In this document: piece after piece, positions 1-7,831 of the stretch
Position numbering within the stretch: the stretch's first letter is position 1
Layout: every line of letters starts with the position of its first letter
DNA from: Halarsenatibacter silvermanii
Lineage (GTDB): Bacteria > Bacillota > Halanaerobiia > Halanaerobiales > Halarsenatibacteraceae
Direction of reading: 5' to 3'
Assembly: GCF_900103135.1 (NCBI RefSeq)
Contig: NZ_FNGO01000023.1
Coordinates: forward strand, 1 to 37,954
DNA: 37,954 nt
Made by a program: the position numbers and the translations under genes
The notes under the pieces: model-generated
Database searches by the model: none
Seen by the model: only the letters and a program-made list of their open reading frames with translations
Told to the model about the DNA's origin: nothing

Positions 1-655
1 AATTTATCGAGCCCAATGACTGCTGGTCTTTAGATTTCCTGGAGTTTAACTGGGGCAGTGAGACTCTTTATCTCTGCCTTATCCTGGATGATAAAAGCAG
101 GTATGTTTTGGAATGGAGCATCACCGCCAGCCCTACTTTTGAGTTCGTTAAAGATCTGCTGGAGCAGGCATTTAAGCAGCATGGGAAGCCCAAAATGATC
201 AAAAGTGACAATGGCCCTCAGTTCCGCAAAAAATTTGCCGAGCAGTTAAATCAGTGGGATATTGTACATCATCCCAGTCCTTACTATCAGCCCAGTTACA
301 ACGGCAAAACAGAGCGCAAGAACAGAGATTTAAGAAAAATTGTCGAGAGGTTCGATGAAGATGTATCCCTAGAGCAAATCTTCAGCACTATTTCCGATTC
401 TATCTATGAGCACAACCATATAAGGCCTCATGAAAGCTTAGAGGGAGCAACGCCCTATCAAAGCTACAATGGTTTTGCTGATGAGGTTAGAGCTAAAATG
501 GAAGCCTTCAAAAAACGAGAAAAAAGGCGCAAAGGATTTAAGGTGAAAGATTCAAAACAAAACCAAAATCATAATCCCGGGGTCAGTGTGCCGGTTTATT
601 CCCGAAATGAATCTGAGGATGTCGTCGGATGTGTAAAGTCATTTCTGGAAGTTCA
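1..655 (+). mobile_element. 3' part of an insertion sequence (IS3/IS481-like), right end inferred
   Basis: The window opens inside an IS whose left end lies outside it. The transposase reading frame runs to 662. On the opposite strand, the sequence starting at 655 reads TGAACTTCCAGAAATGAC, which has the TG...CA polarity usual for IS3-type ends. Kinase-coding sequence resumes at once after it, so I place the right end near 655. This boundary is inference: the partner inverted repeat and the target duplication cannot be seen here. The IS appears to have truncated the histidine kinase gene that follows. Confidence 0.6.
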
Positions 656-662
656 ACTTTAA
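3..662 (+). CDS. DDE transposase, integrase-core C-terminal part (5' end outside window)
   Basis: The reading frame is open from base 3, upstream of any start codon, so this is the 3' portion of a longer transposase gene. The rve integrase core is visible. The first catalytic Asp is in WSLDFLEF (codon at 33-35), the second is in IKSDNGPQF, and the Glu is in NGKTER, 34 residues after the second Asp. It would cut and join IS ends during transposition. The PYYQPSYNGKTER stretch resembles the IS481 and IS2 branches more than classical IS150-type IS3 members. The C-terminal tail is basic (KKREKRRKGFK). The stop codon at 660-662 seems to lie just past the IS end, so the last two codons probably come from target DNA. 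No frameshift is seen in this part. Whether the element is still mobile cannot be judged without its left half. Confidence 0.85.
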   Translation, partial: FIEPNDCWSLDFLEFNWGSETLYLCLILDDKSRYVLEWSITASPTFEFVKDLLEQAFKQHGKPKMIKSDNGPQFRKKFAEQLNQWDIVHHPSPYYQPSYNGKTERKNRDLRKIVERFDEDVSLEQIFSTISDSIYEHNHIRPHESLEGATPYQSYNGFADEVRAKMEAFKKREKRRKGFKVKDSKQNQNHNPGVSVPVYSRNESEDVVGCVKSFLEVQL

Positions 663-1647
663 AAGGTGTTGAAATACCACAAATAATTGCCGATACAGGC
701 ATCGGGATAACTGGAGAATATCAGGAGCACATCTTCACACCCTTTACGCAGCAGGATGGTAAATCCACCAGGGAGTATGGGGGTACTGGCCTGGGGCTGG
801 CCATAACTAAAAAAATGACGGAGCTTTTAGGAGGAGATATCTCTTTGATAAGTCAGCCAGGCCAGGGTAGTGAGTTTAGGTTAGAATTTAAGGGCCTGGA
901 TTTTATGATCGCTGAAGATAAAAAAACTCCAGAGGAGCTGAAAAATATAGAGTTTGCTCCGGCAAAAATATTAATCGTCGATGACGTGGCATATAATAGA
1001 AAATATATAAAAGAGCAGCTCGTCAAGTTAGGCCTAAAGGTTTTTACAGCAGAGGATGGGCAAAAAGCGATGGCATTACTTAAAGGTGAAAATATTGCTT
1101 TAATATTGCTGGACTTGAAGATGCCCGGGATGGACGGATATGAAACCACGGATATGAAACCCTAAAAGAGATGAAAAAGGCAGGCTATCAAATGCCAACC
1201 ATAGCCTTTACAGCTTCAGCCACTAAGAAAGAAAAAGAGAAGGCTGAAAGTGCTGGCTTCACTGATTTTATGACAAAACCAGTCAAAAAGGATCTGCTCA
1301 TTGAAAAGCTGGCCAGCTATCTGGAGTATACTAAAATAACCCGGGAGGATGATGAAGAGGCTGATGATTCTCGGCAAGAGACAGCAGCAAAAGTTGAGAT
1401 AAGTGAAAAGGTAGCTCAGGAATTAGCAGAAGAGTTTTTATCAGAGAGCAAAAGTATCAGCCAGGCGGTGGTATTGGACGAGCTCGAAAGTTTTATTGTT
1501 AGATTGAAGGACTTTGGCGAGAAAAGAGAATTGAAAGTTATAATGGATTATGCCAATAAATTAGAACAGGCACTGGATAGGCTGGATTTGGATGAGATTA
1601 AAGAAATACTTACAGCTTTTACAGATTTGATTGAGAGTAAAAGCTAA
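656..1647 (+). pseudogene. Hybrid sensor histidine kinase remnant: 5'-truncated and frameshifted
   Basis: Only the end of the kinase ATPase domain remains: G1 box DTGIGI, F box FTPFTQQD and G2 box GGTGLGLAI. A response-receiver domain follows (ILIVDD, phospho-acceptor Asp in LLDLKMPG). The sensor, the phospho-accepting His domain and the N box are missing, replaced upstream by the IS. Near 1165 the frame breaks inside the receiver, and its second half (IAFTASA, MTKPV) continues in another frame from 1171 to 1647. The break is a 14-bp tandem duplication at 1135-1161. Removing one unit restores a continuous GMDGYETLKEMKKAGYQMP. The last 80 residues form a Glu-rich helical tail, as in other hybrid kinases. 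The remnant could be expressed from ATG 629, but it cannot autophosphorylate. The intact regulator that follows may have been its partner. Confidence 0.88.
1135..1161 (+). repeat. 14-bp tandem duplication that frameshifts the receiver domain
   Basis: The 13-mer CGGATATGAAACC occurs at 1135-1147 and again at 1149-1161, a period of 14 bases with one spacer base. Because 14 is not a multiple of three, the duplication shifts the frame and creates the TAA at 1163-1165. Deleting one unit rebuilds a standard receiver sequence, so the direction of change (gain of one copy) is well supported. Confidence 0.9.
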
Positions 1648-1650
1648 AGT

Positions 1651-1678
1651 TTGAGAGGGCGGCTAATTGAGAGGGCGG
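1651..1678 (+). repeat. Duplicated Shine-Dalgarno segment before the PP2C regulator
   Basis: TTGAGAGGGCGG occurs at 1651-1662 and 1667-1678, a 16-base period. The second copy supplies a G-rich ribosome-binding site (GAGGGCGG) about 6 bases before the ATG at 1685. A TTG inside the second copy also opens the frame but would leave no ribosome-binding site, so ATG 1685 is preferred. Confidence 0.7.
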
Positions 1679-1684
1679 ATAATA

Positions 1685-3691
1685 ATGAACGATAATAAAT
1701 TTATCCTGATAGTTGATGATAACAGTCAGAACTTAAGATTATTGAGTCAGATATTAAAAAAAGATGGTTATAAAATAGTCATGGCAAATGAGGGCGAAAC
1801 CGGAATTGATATTGCTATTTCTAAAGAGATTGATTTGATATTGCTGGATATAATGATGCCAGGAATGGATGGCTTTGAAGTCTGCCGGAGATTAAAAGCT
1901 CACAGGGAAACCAGGAATATTCCGGTGATTTTTATAAGCGCCAGGCAGGAAATAGAAGACAAAATAAAAGCCTTTGAAGTCGGGGGCGTGGATTATATCA
2001 CCAAGCCCTTTAATAAAAAAAAAGTTCTGGCCAGGACTAAAACCCACCTAAATCTGGAAGAGATAAATAATAAATTAAAGCGAGAAAGTGACAAACAAAA
2101 TATTCTCCTGGATAATATAGAAAGTCAGGTCTGGTATCTCGAAGATGAAAAAACATATGGTATGGTTAATCAGGAATTTGCTGATTTTGTTGGTCTGGCA
2201 AGGTCTGAGATCGAAAATAAAACCATCCGTGAGATAAGAGAGGAAAAGGAAATTGCCAGCTGTATTGCAGGTAACCAGGAAGTATTCCAAAATAAGGAAA
2301 AAATAGCTAAAGAAGAATGGGTTGAAAATAGCAGCGGAGAAAAAAGACTGCTGGAGATAACAAAGACACCAAAACTAAATGAAGACAAAGAGGTTGAGTA
2401 TGTAGTCTGTACTGCTTTTGATATAACTGAGCGAAAAAAGCAGGAAAGAATCATAAAAGAGCTCCACGAAGTGGCAGTAGATCTGAAAATATTGGAGCAG
2501 GAAGAAGAAATTTGCCAGAGAACTATAGAGGCAGCCAATGAAATTTTTAATTTTGATTTATGTCATATTAGCCTGGTTAAGGATAATGAATTTATGCCAG
2601 TGGCTTATTCAGAGGGTATGGAAGCTGAGACTTTACCTTTAGATTATGGAATTATACGTAAGTCATATAAACTTGATGAATGTTATCTTACTTCAAATCT
2701 AACAGAAGATCTTGATGCTGCGCCCACTACAGCAGCATTTAAATCGGTTATAACTATCCCCTTGAAAGAAATTGGGGTTTTTCAGGCTCTCGCCACTAAA
2801 AATAATTTTTTCAGTCAACGGGATGTCGAGTTAGCAGAAATACTTATATCTCATACCAGGGCAGCCTTAAAAAATATTTATTCCCAGGCAGAGCTGGAGG
2901 AAAAACATGAAAACTTAAAAAGGGTTAAAGGCCTTCTGGATGAGGAGATTCAAAAAGCAAAACGTTTGCATGAAAAGACACTGCCCACCAATATACCTGG
3001 TATAGCAGGTTTAGACATGTATGCCCATTATGAACCGGCTTATAAAATAGGGGGGGATTTCTATAATTTCATCAAATTGGCTGATGATAAGCTGTTATTT
3101 TATTTGACGGATATCTCAGGCCATGGCTTTGATTCATCTTTGATGGCCTGCTTTGTCAAAAACATTATTAACACTTATATTGAGCTGCAGCCTGATGAAG
3201 ACTCTTTAAATCCGAAAAAAATAGTGGAGTTTATCTTCAAACAAAACCAGCAGGAAAACTTTCCCGAAGAATATTTCATTACCATTATTTTAGGGGTAAT
3301 AGATATGACCAAAAATGAACTTACTTACAGCAATGCCGGCCTGCATATACCGCCAGTTCTTTGCACCGATAACGGCCAGAGCTTAGAAGAGCTGCCAATT
3401 GGCGGTTTTCCAATTTCCAAATCGATACCTATAGAGGTTATTGAATATGAAAATACTGTAGTGGATTTAATAGAAGAAGATTTAACTTTGTTTGTCAGCA
3501 CAGATGGGCTCTATGAACAAACAAATGGACAAATTCAATATGAAGATCGCTATAAAAAAATTATATCCCGGCACAGCAGCTTTACTCCTAAAAAGTTAGC
3601 AGAAAAGATTCAGGAGGATTTTGCCAGCTTCCATCAAGATGATTATACAGAAGATGATGTAACATTTGCCATTTTCCAGCTAAAAAGATAG
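1685..3691 (+). CDS. Response regulator with PAS, GAF and PP2C (SpoIIE-type) phosphatase domains
   Basis: This is a cytoplasmic 668-residue signalling protein with no membrane segment. The receiver domain (residues about 5-120) has Asp11/Asp12, the phospho-acceptor Asp55 in LLDIMMPG and Lys107 in TKPF. A PAS domain with PAC tail (about 135-250, ending FDITERKKQE), a GAF domain (about 255-405), a short coiled linker and a PP2C/SpoIIE phosphatase domain (about 440-668) follow. The phosphatase metal ligands are visible in KIGGDFYNF and LTDISGHGFDSSLMA. RsbU/SpoIIE-type phosphatases usually dephosphorylate an anti-anti-sigma factor, so the output is probably partner switching. No such partner is encoded in this window. 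The gene starts 37 bases after the broken hybrid kinase and was probably co-transcribed with it, so it may have lost its cognate kinase. Confidence 0.9.
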   Translation: MNDNKFILIVDDNSQNLRLLSQILKKDGYKIVMANEGETGIDIAISKEIDLILLDIMMPGMDGFEVCRRLKAHRETRNIPVIFISARQEIEDKIKAFEVGGVDYITKPFNKKKVLARTKTHLNLEEINNKLKRESDKQNILLDNIESQVWYLEDEKTYGMVNQEFADFVGLARSEIENKTIREIREEKEIASCIAGNQEVFQNKEKIAKEEWVENSSGEKRLLEITKTPKLNEDKEVEYVVCTAFDITERKKQERIIKELHEVAVDLKILEQEEEICQRTIEAANEIFNFDLCHISLVKDNEFMPVAYSEGMEAETLPLDYGIIRKSYKLDECYLTSNLTEDLDAAPTTAAFKSVITIPLKEIGVFQALATKNNFFSQRDVELAEILISHTRAALKNIYSQAELEEKHENLKRVKGLLDEEIQKAKRLHEKTLPTNIPGIAGLDMYAHYEPAYKIGGDFYNFIKLADDKLLFYLTDISGHGFDSSLMACFVKNIINTYIELQPDEDSLNPKKIVEFIFKQNQQENFPEEYFITIILGVIDMTKNELTYSNAGLHIPPVLCTDNGQSLEELPIGGFPISKSIPIEVIEYENTVVDLIEEDLTLFVSTDGLYEQTNGQIQYEDRYKKIISRHSSFTPKKLAEKIQEDFASFHQDDYTEDDVTFAIFQLKR

Positions 3692-3781
3692 CGGAGGTCG
3701 GCAAACTATTCTATATGGAAATCAACCGTTCCTCTCGGTAATTTAATAAATTGCTGAATTGTAAAATAATATTGCTGAAGA

Positions 3782-3937
3782 CTAATGCTCATTCATCATG
3801 ATTTCAACAAATATCTCGGCTAATTCAGGGCCAAACTGCGTTCCTGCATATTCCTTTATTTCTTTTAAAGCTTCCTCTTTGCTTATATCATAATCATCAG
3901 AGGGCAGCTTATTACATTTTTCACCTATTTTTAGCAT
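3782..3937 (-). pseudogene. HD-GYP domain C-terminal stub
   Basis: A 51-codon minus-strand frame (ATG at 3937, stop at 3782) encodes a stretch containing KEEALKEIKEYAGTQFGPEL followed by AEIFVEIM. This matches the conserved end of HD-GYP cyclic-di-GMP phosphodiesterases, where an EAL.EI...GTQFDP pattern closes the domain. The HD and GYP metal-binding motifs are absent, and the canonical Asp of FDP is Gly here. No upstream in-frame continuation is seen: a probable terminator and tRNA-Trp lie directly upstream. I read it as the relic of a deleted signalling gene, in line with the neighbouring broken kinase. It could be translated but would have no catalytic activity. Confidence 0.7.
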
Positions 3938-3952
3938 TTTAAGCTGAGAAGT

Positions 3953-3987
3953 AAAAAACCCCTTCCTTCATGATCTAAAGCAGGAGG
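3953..3987 (-). terminator. Probable intrinsic terminator of the ssrA-tRNA-Trp unit
   Basis: On the minus strand CCTCCT (3987-3982) can pair with AGGAAGG (3967-3961), leaving one bulged A. GG and six T residues (3958-3953) follow. It lies 10 bases beyond the encoded CCA of the tRNA. The loop is long and the stem short, so confidence is moderate. Confidence 0.45.
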
Positions 3988-3997
3988 AAAATAAAAA

Positions 3998-4074
3998 TGG
4001 CACGGGCAGGAGGACTTGAACCCCCAACACCCAGATTTGGAGTCTGGTGCTCTAGCCGATTGAGCTATGCCCGT
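3998..4074 (-). tRNA. tRNA-Trp (anticodon CCA), CCA end encoded
   Basis: Read on the minus strand, the cloverleaf is complete. The acceptor stem ACGGGCA pairs with TGCCCGT, with G as discriminator and CCA encoded. The D-arm begins GCTCAATCGGCTAGAGC. The anticodon arm is CCAGA-CTCCAAA-TCTGG, giving anticodon CCA. The variable region is short and the T-arm carries GGTTCAAGTCC. It is 77 nt including CCA and sits 52 bases downstream of the tmRNA in the same direction, so both are probably cut from one precursor. Confidence 0.95.
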
Positions 4075-4126
4075 GCGATGTGGTTGCTATTCTATTGTAA
4101 AGTTTAATTGTCTGCAAATTTATTAT

Positions 4127-4478
4127 TGGTGGAGGTGGCGGGAATCGAACCCGCGTGCTGTATGGTTCATCCCCTGACCGCTACGCTCGTAGTCTGTCTT
4201 TTGTCTTCGCATCCTGACCTCCGACAGACAGGATACCAGGATGCTAGCCTGTTAGATGTCCCATCACCCTACAGGCTTGAGGAGATGGTTAGCCTGCATA
4301 GTTATGACACCCACCGCGAACGGCAGGCGCGAACGCGATGAGCGGGCTACTGCTTACGCAGCAGCTAATGCAGGTTGATTATCTGCAGTTAATTTTAGTG
4401 CCAGTCGTTTTACGGGTGAAAGGCGTCCCCGGAGCGCTGCCAGAGGATTCACCATACAGGCGAATCCATTACACCCCC
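4127..4478 (-). ncRNA. ssrA: Transfer-messenger RNA (tmRNA)
   Basis: The tmRNA tags and releases proteins from stalled ribosomes together with SmpB, which is encoded immediately upstream. The tRNA-like ends are clear. GGGGGTG at the 5' end pairs with CACCTCC at the 3' end, followed by ACCA. The T-arm reads CGGGTTCGATTCCCG. A perfect 9-bp helix joins CTGTATGGT (4459-4451) to ACCATACAG (4166-4158), the expected P2. The probable tag frame runs GCA (4386) to TAA (4354) and encodes ADNQPALAAA, placed after TAACT as in other bacteria. The length of 352 nt is normal for a one-piece tmRNA. The usual UUCGAC near the 5' end reads UUCGCC here. The tag start is inferred from context. It has its own consensus promoter. 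Confidence 0.95.
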
Positions 4479-4529
4479 ACGAGATATGGGTGCATTATCT
4501 GACTATCCTTCATCTATATCGCACTAATA

Positions 4530-4558
4530 ATTATAAACGAATTACCTCCCCTTGTCAA
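4530..4558 (-). promoter_or_regulatory. Perfect consensus sigma-A promoter for ssrA
   Basis: On the minus strand the -35 box TTGACA (4558-4553) and the -10 box TATAAT (4535-4530) are separated by exactly 17 bases. Transcription should begin near 4523, giving a leader of about 45 nt before the mature tmRNA 5' end at 4478. The -35 box sits in the palindrome CCCCTTGACAAGGGG. Its strength fits the high level needed for tmRNA. Confidence 0.88.
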
Positions 4559-4631
4559 GGGGTCTGCGCAATTTCCATCTGTAAAAAAACACAGTCAAAT
4601 AACCGGCAGGCCGGCAAACTGTTCTCATAGA

Positions 4632-5108
4632 TCAGCGCCGATAGTTTTTGTCCTTGAGAGCTCTCTCCATCTCGCGCTGATGCTCTCGTTTTTTGATCTC
4701 TTCTCTCTTATCATGCTTTTCTTTACCCTTGGCCAGAGCCAGTTCAATTTTGGCCAGGTTGCCCTTCAGGTAAAGTTTGAGAGGAATAAGGGTAAACCCC
4801 TTTTGATGGGTGGCCCCGAGCAGACTTCTAATCTGCTTTTTATGCAGCAGAAGCTTGCGTTTGCGCTCGGGTTCGTGATTTGCCCGATTGCCCTGCTTAT
4901 AGGGGCTGATATGCATATTATGAAGGTATACCTCCCCCTCTTCCACCAGGGCAAAGCTGTCCTTGAGATTTACTCTGCCCTCCCTGATTGATTTTATCTC
5001 TGTGCCTTTCAGTTTGATGCCCGCTTCATAGGTCTCTTCAATAAAATAATTATGTCTCGCCTTGCGGTTGCGGGCAACTACTTTGACATTTTCATCCTGA
5101 TCGGCCAT
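4632..5108 (-). CDS. smpB: SsrA-binding protein SmpB
   Basis: SmpB binds the tRNA-like part of tmRNA and delivers it to stalled ribosomes for trans-translation. The 158 residues match the family in length and order: [26 protein letters not shown] near the N-terminus, the beta-barrel core with DSFA and [10 protein letters not shown], then [27 protein letters not shown] basic C-terminal helix ([13 protein letters not shown]) is the part that occupies the ribosomal mRNA channel in the family. The ATG at 5108 follows GAGGTGAT. The gene starts 13 bases after rnr and is followed by ssrA, so rescue protein, tmRNA and RNase R are physically linked. No key region is missing. Confidence 0.97.
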   Translation of the reverse strand: MADQDENVKVVARNRKARHNYFIEETYEAGIKLKGTEIKSIREGRVNLKDSFALVEEGEVYLHNMHISPYKQGNRANHEPERKRKLLLHKKQIRSLLGATHQKGFTLIPLKLYLKGNLAKIELALAKGKEKHDKREEIKKREHQREMERALKDKNYRR

Positions 5109-5121
5109 GCTATCACCTCAT

Positions 5122-7251
5122 TCATTCCATGTCAGCCAGAACAAAATCCAGCTCTCTTTCTTCAACGTTGGCTTTGATCACGCGCACTTCGACCTCATCA
5201 CCAAGCCTGTAGATTTTTTTCTTCCTCTCTCCGACCAGGGCCTGAAGATCATCGCGATACTGATAATAATCATCCGTAAGGTCCTCAACATGCACCAGAC
5301 CTTCAGCCGTGTTTTCCAGCTGCACGAAAAACCCAAAGCTGGTTACTCCGTTGATAATACCGGTGAATTTATCTCCCACGTACTGCTGCATGTATTCTAT
5401 CCTCTTAAGATCGACCGAGTCTCTCTCGGCATCCAGAGCCCTGCGTTCCTGAACCGAACAGTGATCGGCCACCTCGGGCAGATCATCCTCCAGCTGCCAG
5501 CGGCGCTCCTTTTCCAGTTTACCCTGATTTATTATTTCTTTTATTATCCTGTGGACCATCAGATCGGGATAGCGGCGGATGGGCGAGGTGAAATGACAGT
5601 AACAATCAAGCGAAAGGCCGAAATGGCCGATATTCACCGGAGAATATACCGCTTTCTTCATCGAGCGCAGCATCATCGTTTCGATGATATTCTCAGCCCC
5701 GGTGCCGCTCACCTCATCGAGCAGCTCCTGCAGAGCTCCCGGATGTATCTCGCCGCTCTCCCCTCCTTTGATATGGTATCCGAAGTTATGAATGAATTCG
5801 TTAAATTCCTCTATACTCTGCGGATCTGGATTATCGTGAACACGATAGATAAAAGGCTCCTCCCGCCAGTAGGCCTCTCTGGCCACCGCGCGGTTGGCGG
5901 CTATCATAAACACCTCTATCATCTGTTCGGGAAGGCCGTGTTCTCTTTTCTGAAGATCCACTGCCCTGCCCCTATCATCCAGAATGACCTTGACTTCCGG
6001 AAACTCAAACTCGATAGTCCCCCGCAGCCTTCTGCCGCTCATGAGCTTTTCGCGCAGTTCTTTCATGAGTTCCAGATCGGAGACTATATCGCGGTATTCT
6101 TTCCGGATATCCTGATCCTCATCTTCGAGTATCTGACGGGCCTCATCATAAGTCAGCCGGTAATTCGAGTTGATGATCGATTCGGTTATCTCATAATCCT
6201 CGAGCTCGAAGGGCTCGAGATTATACTCCATAAACACGCTCATCGCCAGCCTGTCCTCTCTTGGCCTCAAACTGCAGAGGTCGTTGGAAAGCCTTTCCGG
6301 CAGCATGGGAATAACTCTATCGACCAGATAAATGCTGGTGCCGCGTTTGAATGCCTCTTTATCTATCTTAGAATCCTCTTCTACATAATAACTGACATCG
6401 GCTATGTGCACTCCCAGCCGCAGCTTATTGTCGGAAATTTTCTCGATAGAAACAGCATCATCAAAGTCTTTGGCTTCCTCAGGGTCGATTGTGAAAAGCC
6501 TGAGATCTCTGAGATCTCTGCGTCGTTCTATCTCCTCTGAGGGTATCTCGGAACTGAGATTTTCAGCCGCCTGCACAACTTTGCCCGGAAATTCCTGCGG
6601 AAGATCCAGCTGACGGATCAAAGCTTCCAGATCCACACCGGATTCGCCCTGTTTTCCCAGAACCTCGACTATCTTACCCTCTGGATTTCGGTTGCGCTCC
6701 GGCCAGCGGGTTATCTTAACCACAACTTTATCGCGATCATCTGCTCCCTTGAATTCATCCTGGGGAACGAAAACGTCGGTATTGATCCTCTGATTGTCGG
6801 GGATCACAAAACCATAGCGCTTGTAACTATCCAGCACTCCTACAATATGCTCGTTGGCTCTTTCCAGTATCTTGACTACTTCTCCCTCGTCCTTTTTGCC
6901 GTGACTGTGAGGCAGAAATCTCACCAGAACCTTATCGTTGTTCATAGCCCCGTTGAGATTATCAGGATTTATAAACACGTCTTCCTTTTCCGGGTTGTCC
7001 GGTATCAGGAAAGCAAAACCCTTCGGATTGCGGTCGACTCTACCTCTTAAGAGGTTGAACTTTTCCGGAACTCCGTAAAGACCGCGGCTGCTCCTGTGAA
7101 TAAATCCTTCTCTGACCAGCGATTCCAGCACCTCTTCGAACTCATCTCTCTGCTCTCGCGACACATCAAATCTTTCTGCGATTTCCTGCGGTGAGAGAGG
7201 CTTTTCCGCTTCCTGCTGCAAAAACTTTTTGATCTCCAATCTTGCTGACAT
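5122..7251 (-). CDS. rnr: Ribonuclease R (RNB-family 3'-5' exoribonuclease)
   Basis: RNase R degrades structured RNA from the 3' end and removes the defective mRNAs released by trans-translation. The 709-residue protein has an N-terminal winged-helix part (residues about 1-60, with LSPQEIAERFDVSREQ) and two cold-shock/OB domains (about 65-220). The RNB catalytic domain carries the metal-binding pattern TIDPEEAKDFDDA (about 255-267), and a C-terminal S1 domain includes GVTSFGFFVQLENTAEGLVHV. The RNB acidic residues are intact. It is somewhat shorter than E. coli RNase R because the basic tail is nearly absent. The start lies 3 bases after the HD-protein stop, which implies co-transcription. 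The ribosome-binding site is weak (CTGGGG), so coupling to the upstream gene is likely. Confidence 0.96.
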   Translation of the reverse strand: MSARLEIKKFLQQEAEKPLSPQEIAERFDVSREQRDEFEEVLESLVREGFIHRSSRGLYGVPEKFNLLRGRVDRNPKGFAFLIPDNPEKEDVFINPDNLNGAMNNDKVLVRFLPHSHGKKDEGEVVKILERANEHIVGVLDSYKRYGFVIPDNQRINTDVFVPQDEFKGADDRDKVVVKITRWPERNRNPEGKIVEVLGKQGESGVDLEALIRQLDLPQEFPGKVVQAAENLSSEIPSEEIERRRDLRDLRLFTIDPEEAKDFDDAVSIEKISDNKLRLGVHIADVSYYVEEDSKIDKEAFKRGTSIYLVDRVIPMLPERLSNDLCSLRPREDRLAMSVFMEYNLEPFELEDYEITESIINSNYRLTYDEARQILEDEDQDIRKEYRDIVSDLELMKELREKLMSGRRLRGTIEFEFPEVKVILDDRGRAVDLQKREHGLPEQMIEVFMIAANRAVAREAYWREEPFIYRVHDNPDPQSIEEFNEFIHNFGYHIKGGESGEIHPGALQELLDEVSGTGAENIIETMMLRSMKKAVYSPVNIGHFGLSLDCYCHFTSPIRRYPDLMVHRIIKEIINQGKLEKERRWQLEDDLPEVADHCSVQERRALDAERDSVDLKRIEYMQQYVGDKFTGIINGVTSFGFFVQLENTAEGLVHVEDLTDDYYQYRDDLQALVGERKKKIYRLGDEVEVRVIKANVEERELDFVLADME

Positions 7252-7254
7252 AAA

Positions 7255-7812
7255 TTATAACCCCAGTTCTTCAGAAATTTCCTGCATACCCTCCAGGCCG
7301 AGACCTACAAATTCCTCCAGCTCCAGGTCCATCTCGCTGCAGCTGGCTATTACATCTCTGTCGGCCCCCCGGGCAAATGATGTTTCTTCGTATCTATTTA
7401 AGACAAATTCAGTATCAACTTCGTTCAAATCCTTTTCGGGATGCACCAGAGCGGCAGCCACGATCAAACCTGTCAGAGGATCACTGGCGTATAAAGCTTT
7501 GGCCATAAGAGTCCTGCGAGGAATATCGTGAGCATCGTTGTGAGCTCTGACTGCATGTACGATGTCCTCTGCCAGACCCATCTCCTCCAGCTTTTCAGCT
7601 CCGATCAAACTGTGCTTTTCCTCGTCATCAGCCGTCTCCTCATAATCGATATCGTGGAGCAGACCGCTCAGCCCCCATTTTTCTTCGTCCTCATCAAAAT
7701 AACGGGCCAGCCTTCGCATCACACCCTCCACTGCCAGACAGTGCTTTACCAGATTATCCTCGCTAATATTGTCCCTGACAAGGTCCAAAGCTTCATCTCT
7801 GGTCATTTCCAA
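7255..7812 (-). CDS. HD-domain (HDIG-type) phosphohydrolase-like protein
   Basis: This 185-residue soluble protein has an HD metal-dependent phosphohydrolase signature. It has a first His in LVKHCLAVEG, the HD pair in LSGLLHDIDYEE, a further His in EKHSLIGAEKL and HAVRAHN downstream. Family members hydrolyse nucleotides or other phosphate esters, and the substrate cannot be told from sequence. The start is probably TTG at 7812, seven bases after GGGGGA. An in-frame ATG lies two codons later. The gene sits between a thioesterase-like gene and rnr with very short gaps, so it belongs to the same operon. That position gives no clear functional link. Confidence 0.8.
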   Translation of the reverse strand: MEMTRDEALDLVRDNISEDNLVKHCLAVEGVMRRLARYFDEDEEKWGLSGLLHDIDYEETADDEEKHSLIGAEKLEEMGLAEDIVHAVRAHNDAHDIPRRTLMAKALYASDPLTGLIVAAALVHPEKDLNEVDTEFVLNRYEETSFARGADRDVIASCSEMDLELEEFVGLGLEGMQEISEELGL

Positions 7813-7831
7813 GGTTTATTCCCCCAGCTTA

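Noticed and set aside
4108-4341. 77-codon + strand reading frame
   Set aside because: It lies entirely opposite and within the tmRNA gene. Its apparent protein (VAGIEPAC...) is the antisense of the T-arm, a common false call.
5107-6540. 477-codon + strand reading frame
   Set aside because: It is antisense to rnr, which has full RNase R motifs. The composition of the + strand frame is not protein-like and shows no family pattern.
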